Assembly (NCBI GenBank): GCA_964454015.1
Contig: CAYVQF010000015.1
Coordinates: 1 to 64,000, forward strand
Direction: 5' to 3'
Length of the DNA stretch: 64,000 nucleotides
Source of the DNA: CAYVQF01 sp964454015
GTDB lineage: Bacteria > Myxococcota_A > Bradymonadia > UBA4248
The notes under the pieces were generated by a model. The model saw only the letters and a list, made by a program, of their open reading frames with translations. It made no database searches and had not been told where the DNA came from. The position numbers and the translations under genes are program-made. Each line of letters opens with the position of its first letter. Within the stretch, counting starts at the first letter, position 1. Positions 1-9,080 of the stretch are shown piece after piece.

Positions 1-36
1 TTGCGTGATGTTGCGTGAGACCAAGAAACCCGACAA

Positions 37-2727
37 CTATCTTGACACCCACCGCATATGGCAGTCGGCCAGCTCATCCTTGTCTTGCTCGACGCGCTCA
101 AGGGTCAGCCGCAGGGAGGTCTGGGCGTGTCCCAAAGCTTGCCCCACGCGTTCGGCGTCAAGATACGACTCGGCAATCGAACGAAACCAACATGCGTTGT
201 CCGGGTCCAAGGCCAACGACGACGGGATGAGCTCGAGCGTCGTATCCAGCAGGCGCAGCGCTTCCTCTTTTAGTTGCTCCGTGAAGAGAAAGCTCGCAGC
301 TCCACTGGCCGCCTCGAGGTCTTTCCTGGTGGGTTGTCCTGCCAGCGCCTGAGCAATCATGACTGGGTCGACGCCATCCAGCACCATCTGTCCCAGGACG
401 GGGCCGGCCACATCGTCGACATCGATGTTCGCAGCGTCTACGTACTCGCAGACGAAAGTGAGTCCCTTCTGTTGCACCATCGTTGCCAACGCTTCACGAC
501 AGGCTGGAACGATGTTGGCAAAGGTCTCCTGCTCCTCGCACACCTGGGCCAGGCCCTCGGGAGTGGAGGCCAGTCCATCGGCCACCAGGACGCGACCGAG
601 CACATAATCGAAGAAAGCCTCATATACGAAGCCCACTTGCCGGACCTCATCCTTGTGCTCACGCAAGACACCCAAGCGGAGCAGGCGGAGGTAGGGGGAA
701 CCGACATCGTTCCTGAGCATCGTGGCGCGACTGCGCTCATCGCCATACAGCGCGTCCAATTCGGCGGCTGTCGAGGCAGACTCGCGACACAATCGCGCGA
801 CTGTCAGCAGCAGCGCGCCGTCGTCCTGAGTTCGCGACGCGAGTGATTGGAAGTACTGCTCGAAGAGCTCATGGCGTGACAGGCTCGGTGGCTTGGGCCG
901 CCCGTGGTACACCTCGAGGAAGAGCCGCATTGCGAGAGGATTGCGCAACAGTTGGCTGAGATCACGGCTCGTCTCCTGTACCGCGTCGAAGCTGAAACGC
1001 GGCTTGAACCTCTTGGGCTCGCGGGTCGAATACTCACGCCACATCCCCCTGGCTTCAGCCACGGACATGGGCTCGAGCCGCCACCACGCCGAGCGACGCC
1101 TTGTCAGGGGAGGAGACTGCACCTTTTTGTCCGACGGCGCGTACCACAGCCCATCTCTCGCGCAGGTCTCCTCAGACCACTCCGGGCTCTCCGAGCGAAA
1201 GGAAACTGCTATCTTGATGCGTTGCGGGCTTCTGCCTGCCCGAACGAAGCCTACCAACGCCTGCATGAGCGCCTGGGGTGCTGCGTGTTCGTTGATTCCA
1301 TCGAGGACGATCACCAGCGGACGCTCTTCATGAACGCACTTCGCCAAGTCGGTGACACTCACGTCATCGTGTAATCGGAGTTTTTCGCGCACGATTTCCA
1401 GAAGCTCGGTCTGAGTCAGATGCGAAGAGAGTAGGAAGAGCACGCGGGCGCCAGCCTCCTCCCATTTCCCGGCAAGGTGGTCGAAGAGGCAGCTCTTTCC
1501 ACTTCCAGCACGGGCGGCGACGGCGACGAGGGGCAATCTGTTTCCCAACCATGACGTCAGGCTGGATTCGATCTTCTCCCGCGAACAGTAGAGATTGGGG
1601 ATCACCTTCCCAGTCGCCCGCAGCACCTCGCGCGACTGGGCGGTCACCCGGCGACAGCGCCGTGCGATCTCGTCTGCATCGATCATGGCACGCGAGAGTA
1701 TCGGCAAGGTGACGCGCTTTTTCTCGATGAGGCGTCGCCACATCCCGAGCGTGGCGGTGGTCTCGCGACGATGCCCGTAGGGGCTGAGGTAGAGGATGCG
1801 TTTATCCGTGCTTTGGTCGTAGATCAGGAGGTCCTCGCCCCCACCGCTCTCGGCAAGGTACTCCCCGGGAACGACGAGAAGTGGCACCAGCGGGAGGAAG
1901 CGGTCAGCCTCTGGCGTGCCAAGCACCAGGTTGGTGTGCAGTGCTGCTTCTGGAATCTCGCAGGTGTCACATGGGCGCGGCTGTGCGCCCATCAAGCGGT
2001 AGAGATTGCCCCCGTCTCGCTTGTAGAGAGGATAGCGAGCACACCAGGCCATGGCTTCAAGAATCTGCAAGAGGATTCGATAGTAGAATTCGAACTCTTG
2101 GCGCGCCTCGTCCGGGGGCTGGTTGAGTCCGTGCGCAACCTTGTTACGGTAGTTGACCAGTGCCTGAAACCACGCAAGTCGATTGCTCGTCTGGACGAAA
2201 TTGCCGAAGTCATCGTAGTAGCCTTGGCCCGGGGGTGCCACCTTATGTTTCTGTGGCATTTTCAACTCGACGGCTTCGTAGAAAGGCTTCAACTCGGGAA
2301 TGAAGAAGTCGTGGCCAGCCGTCTCCAAAGAAGACAAAGCCACCTGGAGCATGCGCCCCCAGGAGGAGACGAGAGGACGATTGAGCTCGTCCTCGATGAT
2401 GCGGTTAAGAGCATCGTCGCGATGTTCTGATTGCAGATACTCGGATTCGACGATGAGGGCGAGGTACTTGAGCACGTTCGTGAGCACATCGATGAGCGTC
2501 TTGATTTTTGCCTCGATATCCTGCTTGGCGTGCATGGCCGCAAAGGGAGCGGCGATGAGTAGCGGATATGAATCGATTACCGCCTGTTCCGACGCGCTCA
2601 AACTCGAACTGGTGACCACGAGGCTGCTGCGACACACGGGACACTGAAACCCAAGACCGTGCGCAGCCGGTTCGGGTAGCGAAACCGCGTGCATGGAGCA
2701 GGTGCATGAGGAGCAACGGTAAAGCAT
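37..2727 (-). CDS. Zinc-ribbon / HEPN-like / STAND P-loop NTPase, putative conflict-system protein
   Basis: The protein is 896 aa from the ATG at 2727, which has a GAGAGGG ribosome site a few bases upstream; a longer frame opens at 2865 without one. The first 35 residues form a zinc ribbon (CxxC at 5-8 and 29-32). Around residues 100-240 there is a helical region with an R-N-x3-H motif (R194 to H199, RNKVAHG), the signature of HEPN ribonuclease-fold domains. A P-loop NTPase follows: Walker A AGSGKS at about 407-412, and a Walker B-like IVLDG with D476 followed by NEH, as in NACHT/STAND ATPases. The C-terminal third is helical and TPR-like. STAND proteins couple target recognition to effector activation, and HEPN domains are common RNA-cutting effectors in antiviral systems. 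The base composition is visibly less GC-rich than the neighbours, which suggests transfer. It is divergent from the gene at 3067. The domain calls come from motifs only, so the antiviral role is inference. Confidence 0.7.
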   Translation of the reverse strand: MLYRCSSCTCSMHAVSLPEPAAHGLGFQCPVCRSSLVVTSSSLSASEQAVIDSYPLLIAAPFAAMHAKQDIEAKIKTLIDVLTNVLKYLALIVESEYLQSEHRDDALNRIIEDELNRPLVSSWGRMLQVALSSLETAGHDFFIPELKPFYEAVELKMPQKHKVAPPGQGYYDDFGNFVQTSNRLAWFQALVNYRNKVAHGLNQPPDEARQEFEFYYRILLQILEAMAWCARYPLYKRDGGNLYRLMGAQPRPCDTCEIPEAALHTNLVLGTPEADRFLPLVPLLVVPGEYLAESGGGEDLLIYDQSTDKRILYLSPYGHRRETTATLGMWRRLIEKKRVTLPILSRAMIDADEIARRCRRVTAQSREVLRATGKVIPNLYCSREKIESSLTSWLGNRLPLVAVAARAGSGKSCLFDHLAGKWEEAGARVLFLLSSHLTQTELLEIVREKLRLHDDVSVTDLAKCVHEERPLVIVLDGINEHAAPQALMQALVGFVRAGRSPQRIKIAVSFRSESPEWSEETCARDGLWYAPSDKKVQSPPLTRRRSAWWRLEPMSVAEARGMWREYSTREPKRFKPRFSFDAVQETSRDLSQLLRNPLAMRLFLEVYHGRPKPPSLSRHELFEQYFQSLASRTQDDGALLLTVARLCRESASTAAELDALYGDERSRATMLRNDVGSPYLRLLRLGVLREHKDEVRQVGFVYEAFFDYVLGRVLVADGLASTPEGLAQVCEEQETFANIVPACREALATMVQQKGLTFVCEYVDAANIDVDDVAGPVLGQMVLDGVDPVMIAQALAGQPTRKDLEAASGAASFLFTEQLKEEALRLLDTTLELIPSSLALDPDNACWFRSIAESYLDAERVGQALGHAQTSLRLTLERVEQDKDELADCHMRWVSR

Positions 2728-3066
2728 GTCATCCCTCTCACTCGATAGCGTCGCCTCATGAGCCGGTCGATCAGAACAAAGCCACCATGGCAAAGACGCA
2801 GATTCCTTGTCAATCGACTCCGCCCTGTCCCGAGCCACGCCGTAGCTCCTTCTATAGCGCATCATTGGGATCCACCCCCGGCAGGCGAACGCTGGCCAGC
2901 CATGGAATTAGACCAACGCTACCAAGCGATGACGTTGAGGGGCGCAAGGCGCAACATGGGCTCGGCCCATTGCCAGACTCCTCTCCCTTTCGTTAGATTC
3001 TGGCCCGTTCGGCTGCGCAGGGCTTAAAGACCCTCTTCCCCTCTCTCGTCTCCCAGCGAGGCTGCT
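2728..3066. promoter_or_regulatory. Divergent intergenic region of the left-end gene pair
   Basis: These 339 bases separate the starts of the divergent NTPase gene and the DHH-like gene, so both promoters must lie here or inside upstream coding extensions. GAGAGGG precedes the minus-strand ATG and GCGAGG precedes the plus-strand ATG. I could not identify a convincing sigma-70 -35/-10 pair or an inverted-repeat operator. Confidence 0.4.
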
Positions 3067-5409
3067 ATGTCTCCCCTTCGTTTCGGTGCCACGTCCCTGG
3101 GGCTGGACACGCAGTGGCGTTTCCATTTCATTGCGCCGCAACGCGTAACAAACCCAAGCTACGGCACGATTTACTTCGACCTTGGCGGTAGCTGCACCCA
3201 TGGCATCATCGACTCGCACCAGAGCGAAGACGTGGCTGGATCCACGGCCGAATTGGTTTTGCGTTTTCCTGAGTTCGTCTACGGCCACCTCATGAACGCC
3301 TGGTTGCAGCGCCGTGACGATGGCCAAGTCATCCAAGGTCGCGTCTGGTCGCCAGCCCTGGTGACCCACCGCAATCCCGACTTCGATGGCCTCGTCTCGA
3401 CCTTCTTGATCCAGGAGATCGTCGAGAATGGGACTTTCCCTGCGTGCGCCGCGGCGCTGGCGACCTATGTCTCGTTGGTCGATCAAGGACGCATCGCCTT
3501 GGACCCGGCGAGCCAGGGCAGCCAGCAGCCGAGCATGTATAGCCTGCATTTGGGCTACTTGGCCTTGCAAAACCTCTCGCCCCCCCAAGGTCATGAGCGC
3601 CAGCAGTGGTGCCTCGAGCGCGGCTTGACCATGCTGCGGCACACCCTCGCGGTCATGCAAAGCCGCCGCACGCCCGGCCGCCCGTGGAAAGCCGAAGACT
3701 TTTTCCAAAGCGCGACCTCTGCATCCCCGGACCCGGGGTGCCCAGATTTTGCCGCCTGGTCGCAACGGGAGGAATTTGCTGATGTCGTGGCGCTCATCGA
3801 CCAGGATTGCGCCGCCTTTGCCGAGGACCAAGGCGACGCCACCCTGCTGACGGTCCACCTCCCCGCCGTGGGCGCAGTGGACACGGCGATCCCCGTGCCG
3901 ACCTTCGTCGCGCAGCGCCAGCCGCGTTCGAAACTCAACAAGTACTGGGTGCGGGCCGCGGGTTACCCCTTCTTCATTTGTCCCTACGACCTCCCCATTC
4001 GCGGCACTACCGCCGAGCAAGCCCGCCGGGTAATTCTCTCGCTCGATCCGCTCTGGCGAGATGGCACGGGACGCGCCGTTTCCCTGCGCGGCTTGGGCGC
4101 AGCCCTAGAGCGGGCGGAATGCCGGCTCAGAGAGCGCAGCCCCCTTGGAGACACCCGCGATAGGACTCCGCGGTGGCCTGACGGCTCGGTCAACAACGCC
4201 GACCCCTGGTACGATGGGCGTGGGCATGAGTACACCATCGTCGATAGCCCCGCCGAGGGGACCCTTTTGCCCTTTGCCCAAGTCGTCGACGTGGCCACGG
4301 GTCCCTTCTGGCACACGCCCCTGGCCAAAGCTGAGCTCATTTTGGTGGTCCCCTTTGATCCGACGTGCGAGGTTGGCTCACCAGGTTCACCCAGCGATGC
4401 TGCGCCAAGCTCACGGCGGCACGGGGGGCTCACCAACGCGACGCCCTCCTTCGAGCCCTGGCTCACCCAGTGCCGCGACTGTCCACTCGCCGACCAGGCT
4501 CCGTGGCCGCTGGCCACTGGGCTCGAGCTGGTGTCCCACCGCCTGCGCACGCTCCCCATCGCCAGCCTACCCCCGTGGCGTATCCTCACTTTGCAAACCA
4601 CGGGTCCTGGCGCGGCGACCCTGGAAGGCATCGCCGCCTGGTTACAGGACCTCAACGCGCGCTACGCCAACAAAGTCTACCTGTTGACGCTGACAGAGAT
4701 CTCGCCCGGACAGGACCATCAGGGCATCGAGCTCTTGCAGAACGTCTGTATGGGCATGCCCCTTCATGCGGTCACGGACAAGGATCCCTCGGCTGCGGTC
4801 ATTCTCTTCAACCGGCGCGCCATCGCGGTGCACAAGAAATCCATCGGCAGCGATGTCGATCCCCAACAGACGGAGGAGTATCTGGAGCTGCTCATGCACA
4901 CGGTCTACCAAGCCGAGCGTCTGGAAGCCTTCTCCCACGACGCCGTCAAGGCCGTTTCCACGGGAACCTGGGCCCACGCTGCAGGAAAACTCCGCAAGGA
5001 TCTCCTCGTCTTTGAGGCCAGCTTTTTCCACCTCGAGTTGGTCCGCGATGACATCGGTAGGACGCTCTACTCGGGGATCAGAGCGGCCATGGGTATTGAC
5101 GCCCAGCACGCCAAGGTCTCCCGCGAGTTGGCGCACTTGGCCTCCTTGGCCCAGAGGCGGGCCGACTCGGTCCTCGCCGCGATCATGGCGGTGGTCGGCT
5201 ACGCTGCGGTCGTCCAGGCCGTGTTTTTGGATTGGGGCGACGCTTCGCTGTGGCACGCCTTTGCCGCCATCGGCCTCGGCGTCGTGGGCCTGGTGGTCTA
5301 CGCCCATTTTGGCTCTCCTGGCTTGTTGCGCCGCCTCTTTCTTACCAGCGACGGCGCGGGGGCACATCCCTGCCCCCCAGGCGGGGCGACGCGACCGCTT
5401 GATGGCTGA
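3067..5409 (+). CDS. DHH-like phosphoesterase-domain protein with two C-terminal transmembrane helices
   Basis: The product is 780 aa, starting at an ATG preceded by GCGAGG. The N-terminal 145 residues carry Asp-rich motifs resembling DHH-family metal phosphoesterases: FDLGG followed by IIDSHQ (49-52), HRNPDFDG (101-108) and LVDQGRI (137-143). The DSHQ motif precedes the NPDFDG motif, the reverse of classical DHH enzymes but like the DVGG..DHHQ element of MYG1-type proteins. A long middle region (about 150-640) has no family I recognise. Near the C-terminus a helical stretch leads into two predicted membrane helices (about 700-720 and 730-748) joined by a short loop, a layout seen in CorA-like and other two-helix membrane modules. 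Transcribed away from the HEPN/NTPase gene. A nucleotide- or phosphoester-sensing membrane effector is possible but is inference. Confidence 0.6.
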   Translation: MSPLRFGATSLGLDTQWRFHFIAPQRVTNPSYGTIYFDLGGSCTHGIIDSHQSEDVAGSTAELVLRFPEFVYGHLMNAWLQRRDDGQVIQGRVWSPALVTHRNPDFDGLVSTFLIQEIVENGTFPACAAALATYVSLVDQGRIALDPASQGSQQPSMYSLHLGYLALQNLSPPQGHERQQWCLERGLTMLRHTLAVMQSRRTPGRPWKAEDFFQSATSASPDPGCPDFAAWSQREEFADVVALIDQDCAAFAEDQGDATLLTVHLPAVGAVDTAIPVPTFVAQRQPRSKLNKYWVRAAGYPFFICPYDLPIRGTTAEQARRVILSLDPLWRDGTGRAVSLRGLGAALERAECRLRERSPLGDTRDRTPRWPDGSVNNADPWYDGRGHEYTIVDSPAEGTLLPFAQVVDVATGPFWHTPLAKAELILVVPFDPTCEVGSPGSPSDAAPSSRRHGGLTNATPSFEPWLTQCRDCPLADQAPWPLATGLELVSHRLRTLPIASLPPWRILTLQTTGPGAATLEGIAAWLQDLNARYANKVYLLTLTEISPGQDHQGIELLQNVCMGMPLHAVTDKDPSAAVILFNRRAIAVHKKSIGSDVDPQQTEEYLELLMHTVYQAERLEAFSHDAVKAVSTGTWAHAAGKLRKDLLVFEASFFHLELVRDDIGRTLYSGIRAAMGIDAQHAKVSRELAHLASLAQRRADSVLAAIMAVVGYAAVVQAVFLDWGDASLWHAFAAIGLGVVGLVVYAHFGSPGLLRRLFLTSDGAGAHPCPPGGATRPLDG

Positions 5410-5604
5410 GTGGCCCTCGAATCGGGCGCAACTTCGCGCGCGAGGGCCTGTGCACGGTCAGGGGCGGCGCGGCGGTCGCTTGCGCGATGCGTGAGGTGGG
5501 GGATGGGCGCACGCCTTCGCGGGGGTGGATCGCGGTGACGCCCCCGCCCCCCCCCCGGCCCGCCATCCACAAAACCAAAATCGATGGGTACCGGCAAAAT
5601 CAAA

Positions 5605-5704
5605 NNNNNNNNNNNNNNNNNNNNNNNNNNNNNNNNNNNNNNNNNNNNNNNNNNNNNNNNNNNNNNNNNNNNNNNNNNNNNNNNNNNNNNNNNNNNNNNN
5701 NNNN
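5605..5704. other. Assembly gap (100 N)
   Basis: Exactly 100 undetermined bases lie between two copies of a direct repeat. The round number indicates a scaffolding placeholder, so the real distance is unknown. Confidence 0.95.
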
Positions 5705-5727
5705 TGGGCCTGGCAGCATCTGACATT

Positions 5728-5746
5728 GGCAGGCTGGAAGCCTGCC
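5728..5746. repeat. Dispersed GGCAGGCT hairpin, copy 1
   Basis: GGCAGGCT (5728-5735) and AGCCTGCC (5739-5746) form an 8-bp stem with a 3-base loop, followed by CCACACACTGGGG. Two further copies lie at 17254 and 17340 with the same CCACACTGGGG tail. It resembles a REP/MITE-like intergenic palindrome. Confidence 0.7.
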
Positions 5747-5849
5747 CCACACACTGGGGCTGATAATCCCGAGGCTCGCATCCCCCCCGGCCCGCCATCC
5801 ACAAAACCAAAATCGATGGGTACCGGCAAAATCAAAATCGAACGGTACC

Positions 5850-5869
5850 GGCCGACCTATGTGTCGGCC
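5850..5869. repeat. GGCCGAC hairpin of a dispersed intergenic repeat
   Basis: GGCCGAC (5850-5856) pairs with GTCGGCC (5863-5869). The element is preceded by ATCGAACGGTACC. A near-identical copy (preceded by ATCGAACCGTACC) lies at 24326-24345, downstream of the cation ATPase gene, and a diverged half-copy near 24937-24956. It may act as a terminator-like or REP-like structure; it has no U-run. Confidence 0.6.
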
Positions 5870-5927
5870 GATGCGTCGGCCGCTTCGGCGCCGTTCTGCC
5901 TCTTCCAGGCCCGCGCGCGGCGCAATC

Positions 5928-6554
5928 CTAACGCCTGCGCTCACGCGCCTGCCACGCGGCGTAAAGCTCGGCGGCGATGCGCACGGGCACCAAGCAGAGA
6001 TCGTCCGGGTCAGGGATGCCTCCCTCGCGCCACCACATCGCCGGCCCCGAATAGACGATGTCGTCGATCTTGATGCGAAAGCCGCGCTCGCCGTCCAAGA
6101 GCGCCAGGGGCTCACAGCGCGGCATCCGCTGCATGGCGGCCAAGAGCGCCGCCACCTTGGCCTGCGCCTCGTCACTGAGCGCGGCCGATTGCTGCGGGGG
6201 GTGAATGCGGCGGTTGTCGATCTCCACCCCATGCATCATCCACGGCTGGACATCCGTGTGCAGCCGCCCGTCGATGTTCCACTCCCCGTCGGGCTCACGG
6301 GGAATCACATAGCCCACGCGCTCGGGGATCGCCGCTGCTGCCACCGCTTCCTCTGCCATCACCGTCTCCATCGCGCGGGTCGCCGCGCCCTCTGCGGCAC
6401 CGCCGCCGCCCTCCCCTACGCCACTCGCCACGGCCTCACCGGCCACGCTCGCCTCGGCCGCAATCGGCTCGGGTTGGCTGCAGCTCACGGTCCAGGCGAC
6501 GAGCCCCGCGAGGCTCACCAACAGCGTCACGCGGCGCCAGCGTTCATTGTCCAT
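5928..6554 (-). CDS. Predicted lipoprotein of unknown function
   Basis: The product is 208 aa from the ATG at 6554, chosen because GGAGG lies 6 bases upstream; the open frame extends to 6704 without support. The N-terminus has a short positive region, a hydrophobic stretch and a Cys (WTVSC) that could be a lipidation site, then a Glu/Ala/Gly-rich linker to about residue 75. The folded part contains several Trp residues and motifs such as PREPDGEWNIDG and MMHGVEIDNRRIHP. No family recognised. The upstream neighbour in the opposite direction is the ABC-F gene; the 300 bases between them lack an obvious second gene. Confidence 0.6.
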   Translation of the reverse strand: MDNERWRRVTLLVSLAGLVAWTVSCSQPEPIAAEASVAGEAVASGVGEGGGGAAEGAATRAMETVMAEEAVAAAAIPERVGYVIPREPDGEWNIDGRLHTDVQPWMMHGVEIDNRRIHPPQQSAALSDEAQAKVAALLAAMQRMPRCEPLALLDGERGFRIKIDDIVYSGPAMWWREGGIPDPDDLCLVPVRIAAELYAAWQARERRR

Positions 6555-6870
6555 CACCACCTCCGTTGCCGCGCCAAGGCCGCCGGGCGTCTCTCGGCGC
6601 GTCGCCACCTGCTTGCCCACACCGCGCACGCCTCGGCGCAGGTGGATCCCCGAAAAAGATCGCTCTGACCCCACCACTGTGCGGCAGGGGCAAGGGATTT
6701 TCAAGGATTGCCAAATCGTTGCCCGCGAGCCGCATTCGAGGACGTACTCTCAAGGCAGACTACCCACCCACGGGAGCGAAAGTGCTGGACCCGGCGGCTG
6801 GGCTGGGTTATCTCGACCCTCCCCGCAGCGCGCCCGCAGCGCGCCGCGCTCCCTGCACGCGAGGACTCGC

Positions 6871-8490
6871 ATGATCGCCCTCACCAACATCAGCAAGCAG
6901 TACGGCGGCCAGATCATCTTCATCGACGCCGCCTTTTCTCTCAACCCCGGCGAGAAGGTCGGCCTGGTCGGGCCCAACGGCGCGGGCAAGTCCACCCTCT
7001 TTCGCATGATCGTCGGCGAAGAGCTGCCCGACGACGGGCAGGTGTCGCGGCCGCGCAAGCTGACCATCGGCTATTTTCGTCAGGACGTGGGGACCCTGGA
7101 GGGGCGCACGGTGCTGGCCGAGACCATCGCCGGCGCCGGCGAAGTCGCCGATCTGGGGCAGGAGCTGGCGGAGCTGGAGCGCGGCATGGGTGATCCCGAC
7201 GCCGACATGACGCGCCTCTTGGAGCGTTACGGCGAGGTCCAGGCGCGCTTTCAGGACCTCAACGGCTACGATTTGGAGGCGCGCGCCCAGGCCATCCTCG
7301 CCGGTTTGGGGCTGGAGCAGCGCCAGATCGACGACGACGTGGGCAAGCTCTCGGGCGGCTGGAAGATGCGGGTCGCCCTGGCGCAGATCCTCTTGGCCCG
7401 GCCCGAAGTCTTGCTCCTGGATGAGCCCACGAACTACTTGGACATCGAGTCCATTCTGTGGCTCGAAGGCTTCCTCCGCGATTACCCCGGCGCAGTGGTC
7501 ATGACCTGCCACGACCGGGAGGTGATGAACCGGGTGGTCAAGCGCATCGTCGAGATCGACGGCGGCAGCCTCATCTCCTACACGGGCAACTACGATTTCT
7601 ACGAGCAGGCGCGGGCCATCGAGGCCACTCGGCGCGAGGCGGAGTTCGCCCGGCAGCAGGCCATGCTGCAGAAAGAGATGCGCTTCATCGAGCGCTTCAA
7701 GGCGCAGGCGGCCAAGGCGGCTCAGGTGCAGAGCCGGGTGAAGAAGCTGGACAAGATCGACAAGATCGCCGCGCCGCGTCGCATCATCGAGCGCTCCTTC
7801 GACTTCCGGCCGCCGAGCCGCTCGGGGGACGACGTGGTCAAGGTCGAGGGCCTGTGCAAGGGCTATGGCCCGCGCACCATCTATGATGACCTCAACCTGA
7901 TGGTCCGGCGCGGCGAGCGTTGGGCCGTGATGGGCGCCAACGGGGCGGGCAAGACCACCCTGCTGAAGATGATCGCCCAGGTGAGTCGGCCCGACGCGGG
8001 CGTGTGTGAGCTCGGCGCTGGCGTCAAACTCGGCTATTACGCCCAGCAGGGCATGGAGCTCCTCGACGCCAACCGCACGGTGCTCGAAGAGCTGCAGGAG
8101 CACACCCGCACCATCGGCATTGGCATCCTGCGCAACGCCGGCGGCGCCTTTGGCTTCCACGGCGACGACATCGAGAAGCCGATCTCCGTGCTCTCTGGGG
8201 GAGAGCTGGCCCGGGTGGCCCTGCTGAAGATCCTCTTCGACGAGCCCAACCTCCTGGTCCTGGACGAGCCCACCAACCACCTGGACCTGGCGAGCAAGCG
8301 CTCCCTGGTCAAGGCGCTGGAGGCCTTCACGGGGACCATCGTCTTCGTCTCCCACGACCGGGCTTTTTTGCGGGCCATCGCCAACAAGGTGCTGGAGGTC
8401 GGTCCCGAAGGACCCCATCTCTACAACGGCCCCTACGACGAGTACGTCGCCGCCTCGGGCCGGGAGGCACCGGGCATGCGGTCTTTGTAG
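6871..8490 (+). CDS. ABC-F family ATPase (ribosome-associated translation factor type)
   Basis: The product is 539 aa, starting MIALTNISKQYGG. Two ATP-binding cassettes sit in one chain without membrane helices: Walker A GPNGAGKS (34-41) and GANGAGKT (about 355-362), signatures LSGG in both halves, and Walker B LLLDEPTNYLD and LVLDEPTNHLD. A basic helical linker rich in Lys/Arg (about 240-310) joins them and corresponds to the P-site tRNA interaction motif of ABC-F proteins. Such proteins bind the ribosomal E site and modulate translation or rescue stalled or drug-bound ribosomes; this one resembles the Uup/YbiT/EttA housekeeping group rather than a named resistance factor. The frame is open from 6547, but homology begins at 6871. 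It converges with the small lipoprotein gene ending at 8514. Confidence 0.9.
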   Translation: MIALTNISKQYGGQIIFIDAAFSLNPGEKVGLVGPNGAGKSTLFRMIVGEELPDDGQVSRPRKLTIGYFRQDVGTLEGRTVLAETIAGAGEVADLGQELAELERGMGDPDADMTRLLERYGEVQARFQDLNGYDLEARAQAILAGLGLEQRQIDDDVGKLSGGWKMRVALAQILLARPEVLLLDEPTNYLDIESILWLEGFLRDYPGAVVMTCHDREVMNRVVKRIVEIDGGSLISYTGNYDFYEQARAIEATRREAEFARQQAMLQKEMRFIERFKAQAAKAAQVQSRVKKLDKIDKIAAPRRIIERSFDFRPPSRSGDDVVKVEGLCKGYGPRTIYDDLNLMVRRGERWAVMGANGAGKTTLLKMIAQVSRPDAGVCELGAGVKLGYYAQQGMELLDANRTVLEELQEHTRTIGIGILRNAGGAFGFHGDDIEKPISVLSGGELARVALLKILFDEPNLLVLDEPTNHLDLASKRSLVKALEAFTGTIVFVSHDRAFLRAIANKVLEVGPEGPHLYNGPYDEYVAASGREAPGMRSL

Positions 8491-8513
8491 GCCTCGACTG
8501 ATGCCGCGCGGTC

Positions 8514-8921
8514 TCAGATGTCGGTGAAAGTGAAGTGGTTCACCCTGCCGTCGTGAAAGGAGACATCGAAAGCCGGCTGGACGTGCCACGCCACCTCCCA
8601 CGACCAGCGCCACCACTCCCCCTCGGCGTGGCGATGGGTGTCCGTGGGCTGGCCGAGGAGGCCCAAGACCTCCACAGCCTCCATGCCGCGGCGCAGGCGA
8701 CCGTCGGCGATGGCCGCCTCGATGGCGCCGCGCCACTGGTCCATGGCCTCGCGGTAAGCCACGCGCTGGGCATCGCCGCTGAGGGAGCGTGCCGCGAGGC
8801 TCTCTCGATGGGCCTGGACTTGACATGCGGGGCAGGCTGCGACAGCGCCCCCCTCTTGGGCGCGCGCCGCGCAGGCCCCCAACGCGGCGAGCACGAGCAG
8901 GCAACACAGGAACCTTCGCAT
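8514..8921 (-). CDS. Small lipoprotein with BamE/SmpA-like motif
   Basis: The product is 135 aa from the ATG at 8921, preceded by GGAGG at 8-base spacing. A signal peptide ends in the lipobox LGAC. The C-terminal half has the pattern of the BamE/SmpA-like fold: a short strand, GMEAVEVLGLLGQPT (the G-M-x-x-x-x-V-x-x-x-x-G-x-P pattern), then Trp-rich strands and a final FHDGRVNHFTF. Such proteins are usually periplasmic lipoproteins, several linked to outer-membrane protein assembly, but the fold is used widely, so a specific BamE role is not claimed. It is convergent with the ABC-F gene. Confidence 0.6.
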   Translation of the reverse strand: MRRFLCCLLVLAALGACAARAQEGGAVAACPACQVQAHRESLAARSLSGDAQRVAYREAMDQWRGAIEAAIADGRLRRGMEAVEVLGLLGQPTDTHRHAEGEWWRWSWEVAWHVQPAFDVSFHDGRVNHFTFTDI

Positions 8922-9080
8922 CTCTGCACCTCCACGCACTTCCCCAACGGAAGGAGATTGTGCCACAGCTTGGCGCCGCGCGCCACCCAGGGAGCGGCCC
9001 CGCGGTGCGCGCGACCTTGCGCGCTGGGGGGTGGCCTCTTATGCTCATCCCGTCGCAGTCCCGTGCCCCGAGGAGCCCCC

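Larger units (their letters stand above)
5550..5836. repeat. 55-bp direct repeat bracketing an assembly gap
   Basis: A roughly 55-base sequence beginning with a C-run and containing GCCCGCCATCCACAAAACC and GATGGGTACCGGCAAAATC occurs at about 5550-5604 and again at about 5782-5836. The first copy ends exactly where 100 Ns start. Between the copies lie the gap and one dispersed GGCAGGCT hairpin. The arrangement suggests a longer tandem array that collapsed in assembly. Confidence 0.75.

Noticed and set aside
2908..4020. 370-aa minus frame opposite the DHH-like gene
   Set aside because: No ribosome site or motif; overlaps a better-supported gene on the plus strand.
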